The notes under the pieces: model-generated
What the model saw: the letters and a program-made list of their open reading frames with translations, nothing else
The model's database searches: none
Told to the model about the DNA's origin: nothing
Position numbers and translations under genes: made by a program
Part shown: in pieces, positions 12,146 through 22,696 of the stretch
Numbering within the stretch: the stretch's first letter is position 1
How the letters are laid out: every line of letters begins with the position of its first letter
NCBI GenBank assembly: GCA_036245805.1
Contig: BTRK01000003.1
Location: 40,441,215-40,505,214, forward strand
Source of the DNA: Pristionchus mayeri
Taxonomy: Eukaryota; Nematoda; Chromadorea; Rhabditida; Neodiplogasteridae
Length of the DNA: 64,000 bases
Direction: 5' to 3'

Positions 12146-13432
12146 ATTCAACAATGCTCATTAATCACGCTAAAACATCATTGTTCTGCATTGGCCATCG
12201 CTAATATCATACATATTCAGCTACCTTCACCGAATCAAATTTTCAAATTCAACAAGGTGTATTTCCGCTGCCACTCATGTACTTCCGCATGCGATAGCCA
12301 TTGGCTGCAATGTTATTCTCACTTCTGTTGCAAAATATCATCCCAATAATATTTTAAGCGAATCGATATCAGAGACGATAGATAACATCCCAAAAAAGAT
12401 CAAAGAACACTTGCAAGCCAATCGATCTCCCATCTTGATGAGGTCCTTGATAGTCATATTTTCTTCAATATCATGCAACAAGAGGAAGATAGGCCCATCG
12501 GCCGAAGTGAGGCGGAGGCGAGGGAGAGGCAGTGACTGAGAAGAGAGAGGTTAGAGAGATTGGATAGAAGTTGGAGAAGAAATAATGCGGATGTTGTGGA
12601 ATTCAATATCACCGAGGAGACTTGGCGGTGCGTCGATGCTCCTGACGACCCGCAACATGAGGAACTGTAAGCGACTGCAGCATGGGAAAGCTTGATTTGG
12701 AACAGTTGCATGAATTCATTTTTAAAATGCAGTATTAGGTTATGTTCTCCCAAATATCCAGTGAACATTGGCAACATGCAGTTCCCAAAGAATTCCATGC
12801 GATCGTGAAACGCGAGTTATCCTTGGAGAGAATTCGAGAGACGGAGGAGTCGAGCAGACAACGATTGGAGTTGTTGTTGTACTCTTAGCGCCTTGCCATG
12901 TATTATCGATGAACAGTTCAAAAGAACAAGTACTTGGCTTGACTACCAAACCGTGCTTCCCGAATGCTAATTTATTAGAAATAGTCGGATTTTGAAATTG
13001 TTGTTTCTATCATACCATGTTACCCCTTTTCAGAATCCCTACAATAGGGAAGCATGGAACGGAGCAAAAGCGAAAATTATGCAGTTATTATAAATAATGT
13101 AACCGTCCATTTACAGTACTGATCATAAGTATTCTTCCAAAATTTTGGAGCCCTATATTTTTTTAACCGATTGCTAAATCAGGCTAAAATTTTAAATGTA
13201 AATAGGGACGATGAACTTATAGATAACTCATCAAAAGTTTTCGCTCTTGCATAGTGATGACGATGGCTGCAAACTCATAACTTTGGTTCTAGGCAAGCTA
13301 GCAACTAGTGCAACGAAGAAAAATTATCCAGATTATGATCCTAGATGATCCTGAAAGTTTGGTATCGATCGCCCATCATTTGACCTCAAGGCACGAAAAA
13401 GTAACTTTTTTCTGATGCCCCGAATTACGACA
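12146..13432. repeat. Unit sequence
   Basis: 12480-12710 contains 'gcccatcggccgaag', 'gaagagagagg...' and 'cgtcgatgctcctgacgacccgcaacatgaggaactg', the array's upstream-of-exon-1 segment. 12780-12960 contains 'gcgatcgtgaaacgcgagttatccttggagagaattcgagag'. 13090-13430 is a stretch I do not recognise, partly similar to the Tc1-like foldback interior at 23.9-24.5 kb ('gatcctgaaagtttggtatcgatcgcccatca'). Confidence 0.5.
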
Positions 13433-13902
13433 TCGATGTAAGTGGAGAATAGTGTTTCTCGGATCGCGTGTTCCACCAATCCTCCGAGTGGGGGCTGCCA
13501 CACATCACAGCCCAGCCGGACCAACTCAGATGTGATCATGTCCAGTAGCCGGCGTGTCTGAGAAGGCAGTTTAGAGTGTCATTTCATTTGTTGAGAAAAA
13601 AAGACAATACGATTGCGTTATCCCAGTACCAATGGCTTTCGTAGACAGCATGAAACAGGAAACTATTGACACTATTGGAAACTACTGAAAACTATTGAGC
13701 AGGAAAATATCAAATCATCGTTATGCAAGGTTTGTTGTGGATTATTTGTAGCTGATCACGACCGTTGAAATAAACCTAAGAATTAGGCATACACCTGCAT
13801 CCGACACAGTGGAACTTCCATGGATGAGACTCTCGGCAGCAGTGGACCACTTGCGAAACGTATACAGGTGCTCCTCCTGCCATGTTATGTTACCGCGTCC
13901 GA
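13433..13902 (-). pseudogene. MVK-like exon 3 + intron + C-terminal exon, best-kept frame in exon 3
   Basis: Exon 3 (13902 to 13796) starts after gctctctcag. In one frame it reads NITWQEEHLYTFRKWSTAAE, then SLIHGSSTVSDA, with HG intact, ending at a GT-containing border. The C-terminal exon (13557 to about 13433) reads TRRLLDMITSELVRLGCDVW, then QPPLGGLVEHAIRETLFSTY. The Pro-Gly of GGPGV has been lost by a short deletion, but the frame is kept. The intron is about 240 bp and homologous to the intron of the other copies. No middle kinase exons are present. Confidence 0.75.
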
Positions 13903-13975
13903 CTGAGAGAGCAGAGGTTAGGGAGCATAGATCGAAGATTATCTCATATTACGGGTATTTTAAGACAGTTTAGAT

Positions 13976-15001
13976 GAGGCCGTTTGCCTAAGAATCGATC
14001 AGATCTGAAAAGTCTTGGCACAGCAAAAATTGTCAATTTTCTGATTTCATGTGATTTGGGGTTATCAAAGGTGCTGAAGACGATGGGCATATTCATTTCG
14101 CATGTGGACGCCCTGTTGGCTCCAGACGACGTTGCGTTGAAATCAGATTTCTTTATAAATCTCGCACTCCAATCATGCTAAAATTAGCAGAAAATATTTC
14201 CCCGGTGCAGAATAAGATGGCGAACACGGCTGTCTAGTTCATTTATCATAATTTCTAAAAAAATTTTTTTTAATTGAGGTAAAAATACAACATGCGCGGA
14301 GTAGGAATAGGGCTTGACGAAGTACACAGTTCTGACCGGCTTGGTGAGAGGAGTTCAAATCTAAATTTATAGCCAATTTCCGCATAGATATTTTGAGAAA
14401 ACATTAATAAAGTGAAGCATTTCTGCGAGAAATGCGCCTGCCGACGCTCTTCCCAGCTGCTTCTCCCTCTCTCTCCTCTCTACTCTCTCCATTTCGTGTG
14501 CTCTCTCTCCTCTGCCAGAGGGGAAGGCAGCGTTCGAGAGGGCGAATCGCCTCTTTTACTGTCAAAATGCTTCACTTTATTAATGTTTTCTCAAAATGTC
14601 TATGCGGAAATTGGCTATAAATTTAGATTTGAACTCCTCTCACCAAGCCGGTCAGAACTGTGTACTTCGTCAAGCCCTATTCCTACTCCGCGCAAAGTTG
14701 TATTTTTACCTCAATTAAAAAATTATTTTTAGAAATTATGATAAATGAACTAGACAGCCGTGTTCGCCATCTTATTCTGCACCGGGAAATATTTTCTGCT
14801 AATTTTAGCATGATTGGTGTGCGAGATTTATAAAGAAATCTGATTTCAACGCAACGTCGTCTGGAGCCAACGGGGCGTCCACGTGCGAAATGAATATTCC
14901 CATCGTCTTCAGCACCTTTGATAACCCCAAATAACATGAAATCAAAAATTTGACAATTTTTGCTGTGCCAGCCTCTGATCGATTCTTAGGCAAACGGCCT
15001 C
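13976..15001. mobile_element. Foldback element, 1026 bp
   Basis: The ends are GAGGCCGTTTGCCTAAGAAT and its inverse. The arms run about 430 bp with high identity and meet around a pyrimidine-rich spacer (14450-14560). AGAT flanks both sides (13972-13975, 15002-15005), so a 4-bp duplication is possible but short. Two 62-65-residue ORFs in the arms are mirror images and are not genes. Confidence 0.7.
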
Positions 15002-16149
15002 AGATATAGCAATTATTTATAATATTTTTTCGCACAGAATTCGCAGGCCAATCGAAATCTGTCCAACAGCATACCCTATGTGGCGACAGCAGAGTCTAAC
15101 GGGTCTTGGAATTTCCCTTTTAGAGGTGAAAATGGGAAAAGTTTCAGAGGGTGAGTACGCAGAGACTGTGGACAGAAACGAAACTATTCCGGTTAATCTA
15201 TCCTGGAGTATTCCAGCTACGGCTCGACTATTACTCGTTCTTTAATGGTCGTCCCACAATATTTCTTCCTTACCCCATTCAAAAATATTTCCTACATCTA
15301 TTGAAGGGCTCCTCGCAGGGAAAAGGATGACCAGTTGGTGAACGATCCTGTCAAGTTTCTTAATTAGTACGCTATAGATAAACGCTTATTGTTTGATCGA
15401 AGCACATCTTACAATGAGGCTAATAATTTTGAACATTCAAGCCAGTGAATGAGCCGTTACAAGAACAATACATTTGCTCTTGGTCAAGTTTCAACCGGTC
15501 TAGTGACGATATCGGTCAAAAATATTTTAAAGGATAAATGCATCAATCGAATGGAAATAAAGAAAATCCGAAAGAAAAAGAACGGATAACCCTCAAAGTT
15601 ATCCCCATTGTCGCTATCGTATTCTTTACTCCGGGCAAGCAGTATCCACTTTTTTTATGCACTCCGTTACAGAAACACACAGTATACCTGCCAAGGGAGT
15701 GGAGAAGTAAACCAATTTCGATTGATCGACCCACGAGCATTCGCGCTACAGTCTGACTACGACTAGATCGTGAAAGGTCGGTGAACAGTTCTTCAGCTAC
15801 AGATAGTCTAGCATATAAATAATACAACTCGCACACGATAAATTGGCTGTGACATTTTTAGGACACGTTTTTAGAATCTTGGTAAAAATCAAAGTTACGT
15901 CTTTGAGTCATGCGACGATTCGACTATCAAAACCTTGTTTCAATGATGCTGCGTTTCGACAGAAATGGTTCTCCTTTGAGAAAATTCGAGATGAGGATAA
16001 GTGGATGACAGAGAAAGAGTGATTGTTGTGCCACTATTTGTTTCTTTAAGTGATAACCAGCCGATCGCGCGCGCCACGGCGCGCGCAATCGACTGGCGTG
16101 TTCCTTGATTTTTTCTAACGCCCCGTCTTATTTCTTTCGGATGCAAAAT
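15002..16149. repeat. Unit sequence
   Basis: 15060-15240 contains the intron/exon-2 border of a decayed MVK unit (ggttaatctatcctggagtattccagctacggctcgac). 15640-15780 and 15940-16010 carry other unit segments. 16062-16090 is a GC-rich near-palindrome 'gatcgcgcgcgccacggcgcgcgcaatc' that marks the border of the satellite block. No coding region is supported. Confidence 0.45.
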
Positions 16150-18340
16150 CTTTCTCACTCCTCTCTCACACTCCCTTACTTTACATATCTCCTACCCTCT
16201 ATCTACCTCTCTCTCGCGCTCTCTCTCCCATTTCTCTCATTCTCTCCCTCCCCCTATTTCTGCAACTCTCTCTCTATCTCTCTTTCGCTCTCCCTCTCTA
16301 CCCCTCTATCTCACACTCTCTCTTCCTCACCTTCTAACCTTTGCCTCTCCTTCTCCCTTTCCCTCCTCCTCCCTCACCCTACCTCTTCCCGCGCAACCTC
16401 CCTCTTCCAATCCCTATCCTTCTCCCTCGCTCTCTAACTTCTCCCTCTACCTCTCGCTCTCCTTACCTCTCTCTCGTTTGTTCTCTCTCTCTCAACCCTC
16501 TCTCCCTATTCCCCTCCTTCTCCCTCTCTCCCTCTCTCCTGCTCGCCAACTTTCTCTCACTCTTTCTCTCTCCCCTTCGCTCCCCTCTATCTCTATCTCT
16601 CCTTCTACTTTCTCTCCCTCTTTCTCCCTCTCTTCCTCTCTATCCCTCTCTCCCTCTCGCCCCTCGCTCCCACTCGCTCCCATATATCTGTCTCCCTCCA
16701 TCGCCCTCTCTCCCTCTCTCCTGCTCGCCACATTTCTTCCTCTCTTCCTCTCTCCCCTTTTCTACCCTTCGCTCCCCTTTATCTCTATCTCTCCTTCTAC
16801 TTTCTCTCCCTCTTTCTCCCTCTCTTCCTCTCTATCCCTCTCTCCCTCTCGCCCCTCGCTCCCACTCGCTCCCATATATCTGTCTCCCTCCATCGCCCTC
16901 TCTCCCTCTCTCCTGCTCGCCACATTTCTTCCTCTCTTCCTCTCTCCCCTTTTCTACCCTTCGCTCCCCTTTATCTCTATCTCTCCTTCTACTTTCTCTC
17001 CCTCTTTCTCCCTCTCTTCCTCTCTATCCCTCTCTCCCTCTCGCCCCTCGCTCCCACTCGCTCCCATATATCTGTCTCCCTCCATCGCCCTCTCTCCCTC
17101 TCTCCTGCTCGCCACATTTCTCTCTCTCTTCCTCTATCCCCTTCTCTCCCCTTCGCTCCCCTCTATCTCTATCTCTCCTTCCACTTTCTCTCCCTCTTTC
17201 TCCCTCTCTTCCTCTCTATCCCTCTCTCCCTCTCGCCCCTCGCTCCCACTCGCTCCCCTATATCTGTCTCCCTCAATCGCCCTCTCTCCCTCTCTCCTGC
17301 TCGCCACATTTCTCTCTCTCTTTCTCTCTCCCCTTCTCCCCCCTTCGCTCCCATCTATCTCTATCTCTCCTTCTACTTTCTCTCCCTCTTTCTCCTTCTC
17401 TTCCTCTCTATCCCTCTCTCCCTCTCGCCCCTCGCTCACCCTTGCCCCTCTCTATCTCTCCCCCCTCTATTTTTCTCCTCTCTCCCTATCTCCCTTTCTG
17501 TCTCCCTCTCTCTCCTTCTCTCTCCGTATCTCTCTCCCTCTCTCCGTATCTCTCTCCCTCTCTCTTCTTCTCTCTCTCACTCTCCCTCCCTCTCTCTCAC
17601 CCTCTCTCCCACTCTCCCTCCCTCTCTCTCACCCTCTTTCCCTCTCTCTCCCTCTCGCCCTCCCTCTCTCTCACCACCTCTCTCCCTCTCACTCCTTCTC
17701 TCCCTCTCTCCTACTCTTCCTCTTTCTTTCGCTCCCTCTCTCCCTCCCTGTCTCTCACCCCATCTCTCCTTCTCTCTTCCTCTCTCCCATCTATCTATCT
17801 CTCCCTCTATATTTCTACATCTATCTCTCTCTCCCTCTCTATCCCTCTCTCCATCTCTCCCTCTCACCCACTCCCCCAACCTCTCTCTCACCCTCTCTCC
17901 CTCCCTCTCTATTCCTCTCTCTCTCTCCCTCTCCGCCCTTCTCTCTCCCTCTCCCCCCTCACCCCCTCACCCCCTCTCCCCCACTCCCTCTCTCTCCCCT
18001 TCTCCCTCTCTCCCCTCTCCCTCTCTCCCTCTCCCCTTCGCTCCCATCCATCTATCTCTCCCTCTATATTTCTACACCTATCTCTCTCCCTCTCTTCCTC
18101 TCTCCCTCTCTCCCTCTCCCCCCCACTCTCCCTCCCCCTCTCTCTCACCCTCTCTCCCTCCCTCCCTCTCAATCACCACCTCTCTCCTTCTCTCTCCTCT
18201 CTCCCTCTCTCCCTCTCTCCTACTCTTCCTCTTTCTCTCCCTCCCTGTCTCTCACCCTGTCTCTCACTCTCTCACCGTCTCTATCCCTCTCTCAATCTCT
18301 CCCTGTCTACTTCTCCCTCTCTCCTACTCTCTCTCGTTTG
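16150..18340. repeat. Polypyrimidine satellite with a 192-bp higher-order unit
   Basis: Almost pure CTCTCC-type pyrimidine on the plus strand for about 2.2 kb. Inside it a longer unit repeats: the landmark 'ctgctcgccacatttct' occurs at 16721, 16913, 17105 and 17297, exactly 192 bp apart, with an older copy 182 bp upstream at 16539. Because 192 is a multiple of three and stops are rare in this composition, two overlapping open frames of 673 and 621 codons arise. They are not genes: they encode only Ser/Leu/Pro low-complexity and exist in two frames at once. Confidence 0.92.
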
Positions 18341-18356
18341 TGAATGTTCTTCAACA

Positions 18357-18895
18357 TGCTAGAAAATTTAGAACATTTTCGAACTTTCTGAAACATTCTA
18401 GAAGCTTTGTAACATTTTCGAACTTTCTGGAACATTCTAGAAGCTTTGTAATATTTTCGAACTTTCTGGAACAATATAGAAGCTTTGGAACATTTTCGAA
18501 CTTTCTGGAACATTCAAGAAGCTTTGGAACATTTTCGAACATTCTGGAACATTCTAGAAACTTTGGAGCATTTTCGAACTTTCTGGAACATTCTAGAAAC
18601 TTTGGAGCATTTTCGAACTTTCTGAAACATTCTAGAAGCTTTGGAACATTCTAGAAGATTTAGAATATTTCCGAATTTTCTGGAACATTCTAAAAGCTTT
18701 AGAACATTTTCGAACTTTCTGGATCATTCTAGAAGCTTTGGAACATTTTCGAACTTTCTGGAACATTATAGAAGCTTTAGAATATTTCCGAATTTTCTGG
18801 AACATTCTAGAAGCTTTGGAACATTTTCGAACTTTCTGGAACATTCTAAAAGCTTTAGAACATTTTCGAACATTCTGGAACATTCTAGAACCTTT
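18357..18895. repeat. 39-bp minisatellite packed with heat-shock elements
   Basis: About 13-14 tandem copies of a 39-bp unit, of which the core is TTCTGGAACATTCTAGAA. That core is four alternating pentamers in perfect 5-bp spacing (TTC-nn-GAA-nn-TTC-nn-GAA), the consensus site for heat-shock factor. Individual copies vary at single bases, and a few lose one pentamer (for example 'ttttctggaacattctaaaag'). The period is a multiple of three, which keeps spurious Phe/Ser/Glu-rich frames open on both strands. It sits directly next to Helitron-related repeats. Confidence 0.9.
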
Positions 18896-19390
18896 GGCCC
18901 AAAGCAAATTATTGATTGGTATACTGTCATTCAAAGATCAAAGATCAAAATCATAAATCTGACCCATGGAATAATAGGTGACCCATGGCTAATTATCGAT
19001 TGGTATACGGTAGTTGACCTAATGCTAATTATTGATTGGCATACGGTAATTCGTAGATCAAAGTTAAAAATCATAAATCTGACCCACGGAATAACAGGTG
19101 ACCCATGGCTAATTATCGATTGGCATACGGTAGTTGACCCAATGCTAATTATTGATTGATATACGGTAATTCAAATATCAAAGGTCAAAATCATAAATCT
19201 GACCCAAGGAATAAGGGTTGACCCATGGCTAATTATCGATTGGTATACGGTAGTTGACCCTATACTAATTATTGATTGGTATACGGTAGTGGACCGATGC
19301 CCTTCTAAGGTCATCCACCCCTCCCCTTCCTATTTCGCAATCCGGACAGACGGACAGACGGACACAGCGCTTTATATATAGGTATTGATA
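18896..19390 (-). repeat. Helitron-related 120-bp tandem repeat with probable element end
   Basis: The landmark 'acccatggctaattatcgattgg' recurs at 18981, 19101 and 19221, exactly 120 bp apart. The right part reads 'tatttcgcaatccggacagacggacagacggacacagcgc' (19330-19371). Both segments are found in inverse order at 56210-56500, where they lead to a Helitron 3' terminus. By that comparison the 19.39-kb side would be the element's 5' side on the minus strand, with the heat-shock minisatellite inside. The 3' end on this side is not identified. Confidence 0.55.
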
Positions 19391-20136
19391 ATTAACAACT
19401 ACAATTTCCCAAATTGCAAACAAAAACACACTCACGCAATTAAAATCATTAAATATGAAATTTGATCATTTTTTACTATGCATAGCTATGGTAATTTTTT
19501 GCTATGGCACAGATTGGGAAGCAACGCTGTTACAGCAACGTTCTACGACTATCAATATTTTTCTACTCCGCCGAAATGCAATATATTGAACAATTACCAT
19601 CCCAGCAGAACTTGATTCAATCATGAAACCCCAGCTAGCCTAGTTGTCGTATACGATAGGGCAAATCCGATTCTGTTTTATCTGATCCTACTCGTACGTT
19701 TCGTATCATATTGCTAGTAGAGTAGGCCTTGCCCATACAGTACTTCTGTACCTGTAGGAGGGGAACAGATTGGATGGGTGAGAAATGCCTGATAACACCC
19801 AATGACAATACATTTTTGTACATTAGCCAGCACTTTTTACTGCAGACTTTCATTCACAACAGAGCATCATGCAGCCTCAAAACCTGAGCTACCTACTAGT
19901 CACTCAACCAGGAGAAATCGTAATTAATGACTAATGAACACACAAAACATTGTTATCGATGCCTTGAAATCGCAAGAATTTGATTCACCTGTGCAACCTC
20001 ACCCCCACTAAAAAAACAATAATTTATGAACGGGTACTGAAGAGTGTATCCCATCTTTCTTTCAAGCCATCTTTGAACTGGTCATTTGGGTCGTCTCGCG
20101 TGTGCCACCACTCCGGATGTAAGTGGAGAAAACATC
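19391..20136. repeat. Unit sequence
   Basis: Contains unit segments such as 'caatcatgaaaccccagctagcct' (19618-19640) and 'tgatgcc...gcaagaatttgattcacctgtgcaacctcacc' (19950-20010). 20105-20140 repeats 'atgtaagtggagaa' twice (20119-20132 and 20138-20151), at the broken edge of the following pseudogene. No gene. Confidence 0.45.
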
Positions 20137-20590
20137 GATGTAAGTGGAGAATAGTGTTTCTCGGATCGCGTGTTCCACCATTCCGGGTCCTCCAAATGGG
20201 GGCTGCAACATATCCTAGCCCAGCCGGACCAACTCTGATGTGATCATGCCCAGCATGCGCCTGAGAAAGGTGAAGGCAGTTTAGAGTATCATTTCATTTT
20301 TTTTTGAAAAAATAACGATCGATTGCATGATCCCAGTGCCAATGGTTTTCGTAGACAACATGAAACAGGAAACCTTCTTTTGAGCAGAAAAAATATCAAA
20401 TCACCGTTATGCAAAATTTGTTATGGTTTATTTGCAGCTGATCACGACCGTTGAAGTAAACCTCAGAATTAGGCATACACGTGCATCCGACACACTGGAA
20501 CTTCCATGGATGAGACTCTCAGCAGCAGTTGACCACTTGCGAATCGTGTTCAGGTGCTCCTCCTCCCAAGTCATGTTACCATCCGAGGGA
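20137..20590 (-). pseudogene. MVK-like exon 3 + intron + C-terminal exon
   Basis: Exon 3 (20590-20482) is completely open: SDGNMTWEEEHLNTIRKWST, then AAESLIHGSSSVSDA. It keeps the HG and a recognisable SS.SD substrate loop. The C-terminal exon (20260-20137), after acceptor ctttctcag, reads RMLGMITSELVRLG, stop (TAG in place of Tyr), DMLQPPFGGPGMVEHAIR. Further up the same strand lie a decayed exon 2 near 20945 and an N-terminal exon at 22634-22696. This is therefore the most complete exon series in the window, spread over 2.5 kb and interrupted by a hAT element at 21638. Confidence 0.75.
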
Positions 20591-21637
20591 CTGTACAGAG
20601 ATTAGGGATCACAAGTTAAAGATTAGCCTAGAATGTGGAATTGGAGCCATTAATGCAATTATTTCGTAATGTTTCATCTCGGAGAACTCTATTGCAATCG
20701 AAAACTTTCTAACGATTTACCCTATATTGAAGCGGTGGCACCAGGGCCTACCGGGGCTAGGAATTGCTAGATGATGGGCAACATTGGAGAAATTGATTCT
20801 TGTTGAATGGAATTCCAGACAGAAGCTGTATTGATTTTACCCGTTCAAATACGAATTTTGTACAATGTTCAAGCCTGAATAAACCGGGTCGTTTTCTCGA
20901 CTTCAAGAAGATGATAATTGTGAGAGTTTGAGCGTGTGTGGACACAGAGAATGTCGAAAGAAACCAAAAAAAGCCTGGAGCATTTGCGATACGGCAAGAA
21001 TACGATTTCTCACCCCTTTCTCCCACTCGATTGGCGACTTCAAGCACGATAAAATAATTTCTAGGTGCTGAATGCTTCAAAACCCTTGTCAAAGTTTAAT
21101 TAATACACCCACAATGCAAACAAAAATTTTACAATTCGGCTGAAAAATACATAATTTTGGAGCCAGTTACAGAGCCGTTTCAACAATCCTGCACATGCAC
21201 CGGGTCGAGTCTCAAACGGTAAGCAAGTCATGGTGATGGAAAAATATAAAGTTTTCAATAATCAATAATAAAAATCACGCATATTTTTACAGAATGCATG
21301 AATTCCATAACACATGGAACAAAAAAATCAAAACTGCTCTAATCTTATCGATACTATAAGAGTTGATGCATCCCTGGTCGTAGACTTTTATATCAGGCCT
21401 CTCATTAGAAAATCGGGACAAATCGGCCTTTTCAGTTGGCACACAAATTTTGGAAAATCTTGCTTATTGTGTTTCTATTTAGTACTTGTCTAGACTAGGA
21501 ACAAACCGAAGTTTCAGATTTTTTATGCGCGCTGCAGCCGCAGCAAGCTGCTGCAGACTTGAGACGTATGGCATGGGCCATTTGGGGTTTTCTTAATTAA
21601 AAGTGGTGACATTTGCACACAAAAGTGTTTCTATGAT
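20591..21637 (-). pseudogene. Intronic part of the same MVK-like copy with decayed exon 2
   Basis: Between exon 3 and the hAT element the sequence matches the intron seen at 53.3, 57.97 and 63.5 kb ('aagcggtggcaccagggcctaccggggctaggaa'). Around 20940-20985 'gaatgtcgaaagaaac...cctggagcatttgcg' is a worn copy of the VTLDIP exon border. 21100-21600 has no recognised feature except 'gcgcgctgcagccgcagcaagctgctgcagac' (21528-21559), a short inverted repeat. Confidence 0.5.
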
Positions 21638-22290
21638 TAGGGACCACAAGGGATATAACCGAAATAAACCTATGCCACCCTAACTATGCTCAAAATGCCC
21701 GCAGGGATCCAAATAAGATCATGCTTTTGGCCGTTTGTCGATATCTCATCTCTGAATCGCGCTACAGGTCATAAAGTATGTGAAAAGGTGCCAACGGAGA
21801 GCGGAAGAAAAGCGAGACGAGGGAGAAAGTGGCGGAGCCAATTCCGCACTCTCCAGTCAAATTGCCAAAAATTTGGGCAGGGCTTCGCCCCCCGGAGTTT
21901 CGCGTTTGCCTCTCTCTCTTAATCAGCTCCCCACAAACTGATCTTCTTTGAAGTTCGGGTCAGCGCCTTAACTTTTGAATGTTCTGTTTTGATAGAAAGT
22001 TGCCTTAGGCCTTGAGTAACAAATGGCCAAAGGGGGAGCTAAGTGCTTCCACTTTGAGGGATGATTTCGCCTTTTCCCAACCTTTAAGTCGTATGCTGAC
22101 CTACTCAAACACGAACATGGATGGCCCGCCTCAGGTCACTGAGGCGGGACATCCACTGATAGATAGAGGGGAGATCTAGATGAATCAGTTTGGAGCGAAC
22201 GATTTGGTTGCGAATGAAGCTCGTGCTCCCTAAATATTTCTTTAGAGAGGAATCGTGCCCGAGCAAAGTGGGCGGAGCTTGCGGTGTCTA
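21638..22290. mobile_element. hAT-type element, TAGGGACCACAAGG family, copy 1
   Basis: A 653-bp element with imperfect ends TAGGGACCACAAG / CTTGCGGTGTCTA, flanked by TCTATGAT and TATATGAT, an 8-bp duplication with one change. The interior includes 'gcgagacgagggagaaagtggcggagcc' and 'agggcttcgcc', shared with copy 2 at 56568. A 78-residue ORF inside has no transposase motifs. It lies in an intron of the MVK-like copy. Confidence 0.8.
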
Positions 22291-22633
22291 TATATGATCA
22301 AATTAAAACGAGAAACTGCGAACAGCTGCTGATACACCTGTAGCAGGGAGTGAAGGATTCGAAAGTGGGGAAATGTTGGATGCTTTTTTACATTACAATT
22401 TCCGAAATATCTATTGGCAACTATCCATCCCCGCACAATTTAATTCAACCATTAAACTCGAGTTGTCCTGGAAGAGAATCCGAGAAACGATGAAGTGGAT
22501 ACCAGCTGTAGGACAAGAGACAATTTTAGTTCTCCCTTCCTGATAAGATCTTTTACAAAAAATATCAAATAAGCCCGGTGAATACTCGCTGCCACTCGCC
22601 TACTTCCTCTTCTGATCAGGGTGAAAGCTTTTC
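22291..22633. repeat. Unit sequence including marker at 22.55 kb
   Basis: 'cagctgctgatacacctgtagcagggagtgaaggattcga' (22322-22360), 'ttaaactcgagttgtcctggaagagaatccgagaaac' (22450-22488) and the marker 'aataagcccggtgaatactcgctgccactcgcctac' (22567-22603). The marker joins directly onto the truncated N-terminal exon, an order not seen in the other units, so a rearrangement breakpoint lies near 22620-22634. Confidence 0.55.
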
Positions 22634-22696
22634 AAACAGCATGATCATCCGAGCGGAGAAGATGTGTAATCCACCCGAGCAACTCACAATACACAT
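22634..22696 (-). pseudogene. MVK-like N-terminal exon, truncated
   Basis: The minus strand reads MCIVSCSGGLHIFSARMIML, then FE, aligning with MRNLSSGSGGLYVSAPGK and IILFG of the copy at 32056. The ATP-loop PGK is changed to ARM and the DHAVVYGR end is replaced by the marker segment. The frame is open upstream through a Ser/Leu-rich stretch (GASTLSTPRLLGDLES) that recurs before other copies of this exon. Confidence 0.6.

Noticed and set aside
16341..18362. 673- and 621-codon open frames on the plus strand
   Set aside because: They lie in a polypyrimidine satellite, overlap in two frames, encode only Ser/Leu/Pro repeats and are explained by a 192-bp period divisible by three.
18357..18895. 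Regularly repeated short units resembling a CRISPR array
   Set aside because: The repeats are contiguous with no unique spacers, and the context is eukaryotic.
18641..19159. 172-codon open frame rich in Phe/Ser/Glu/His
   Set aside because: Translation of the 39-bp minisatellite and 120-bp tandem repeat; both periods are multiples of three, so the frame is a by-product.
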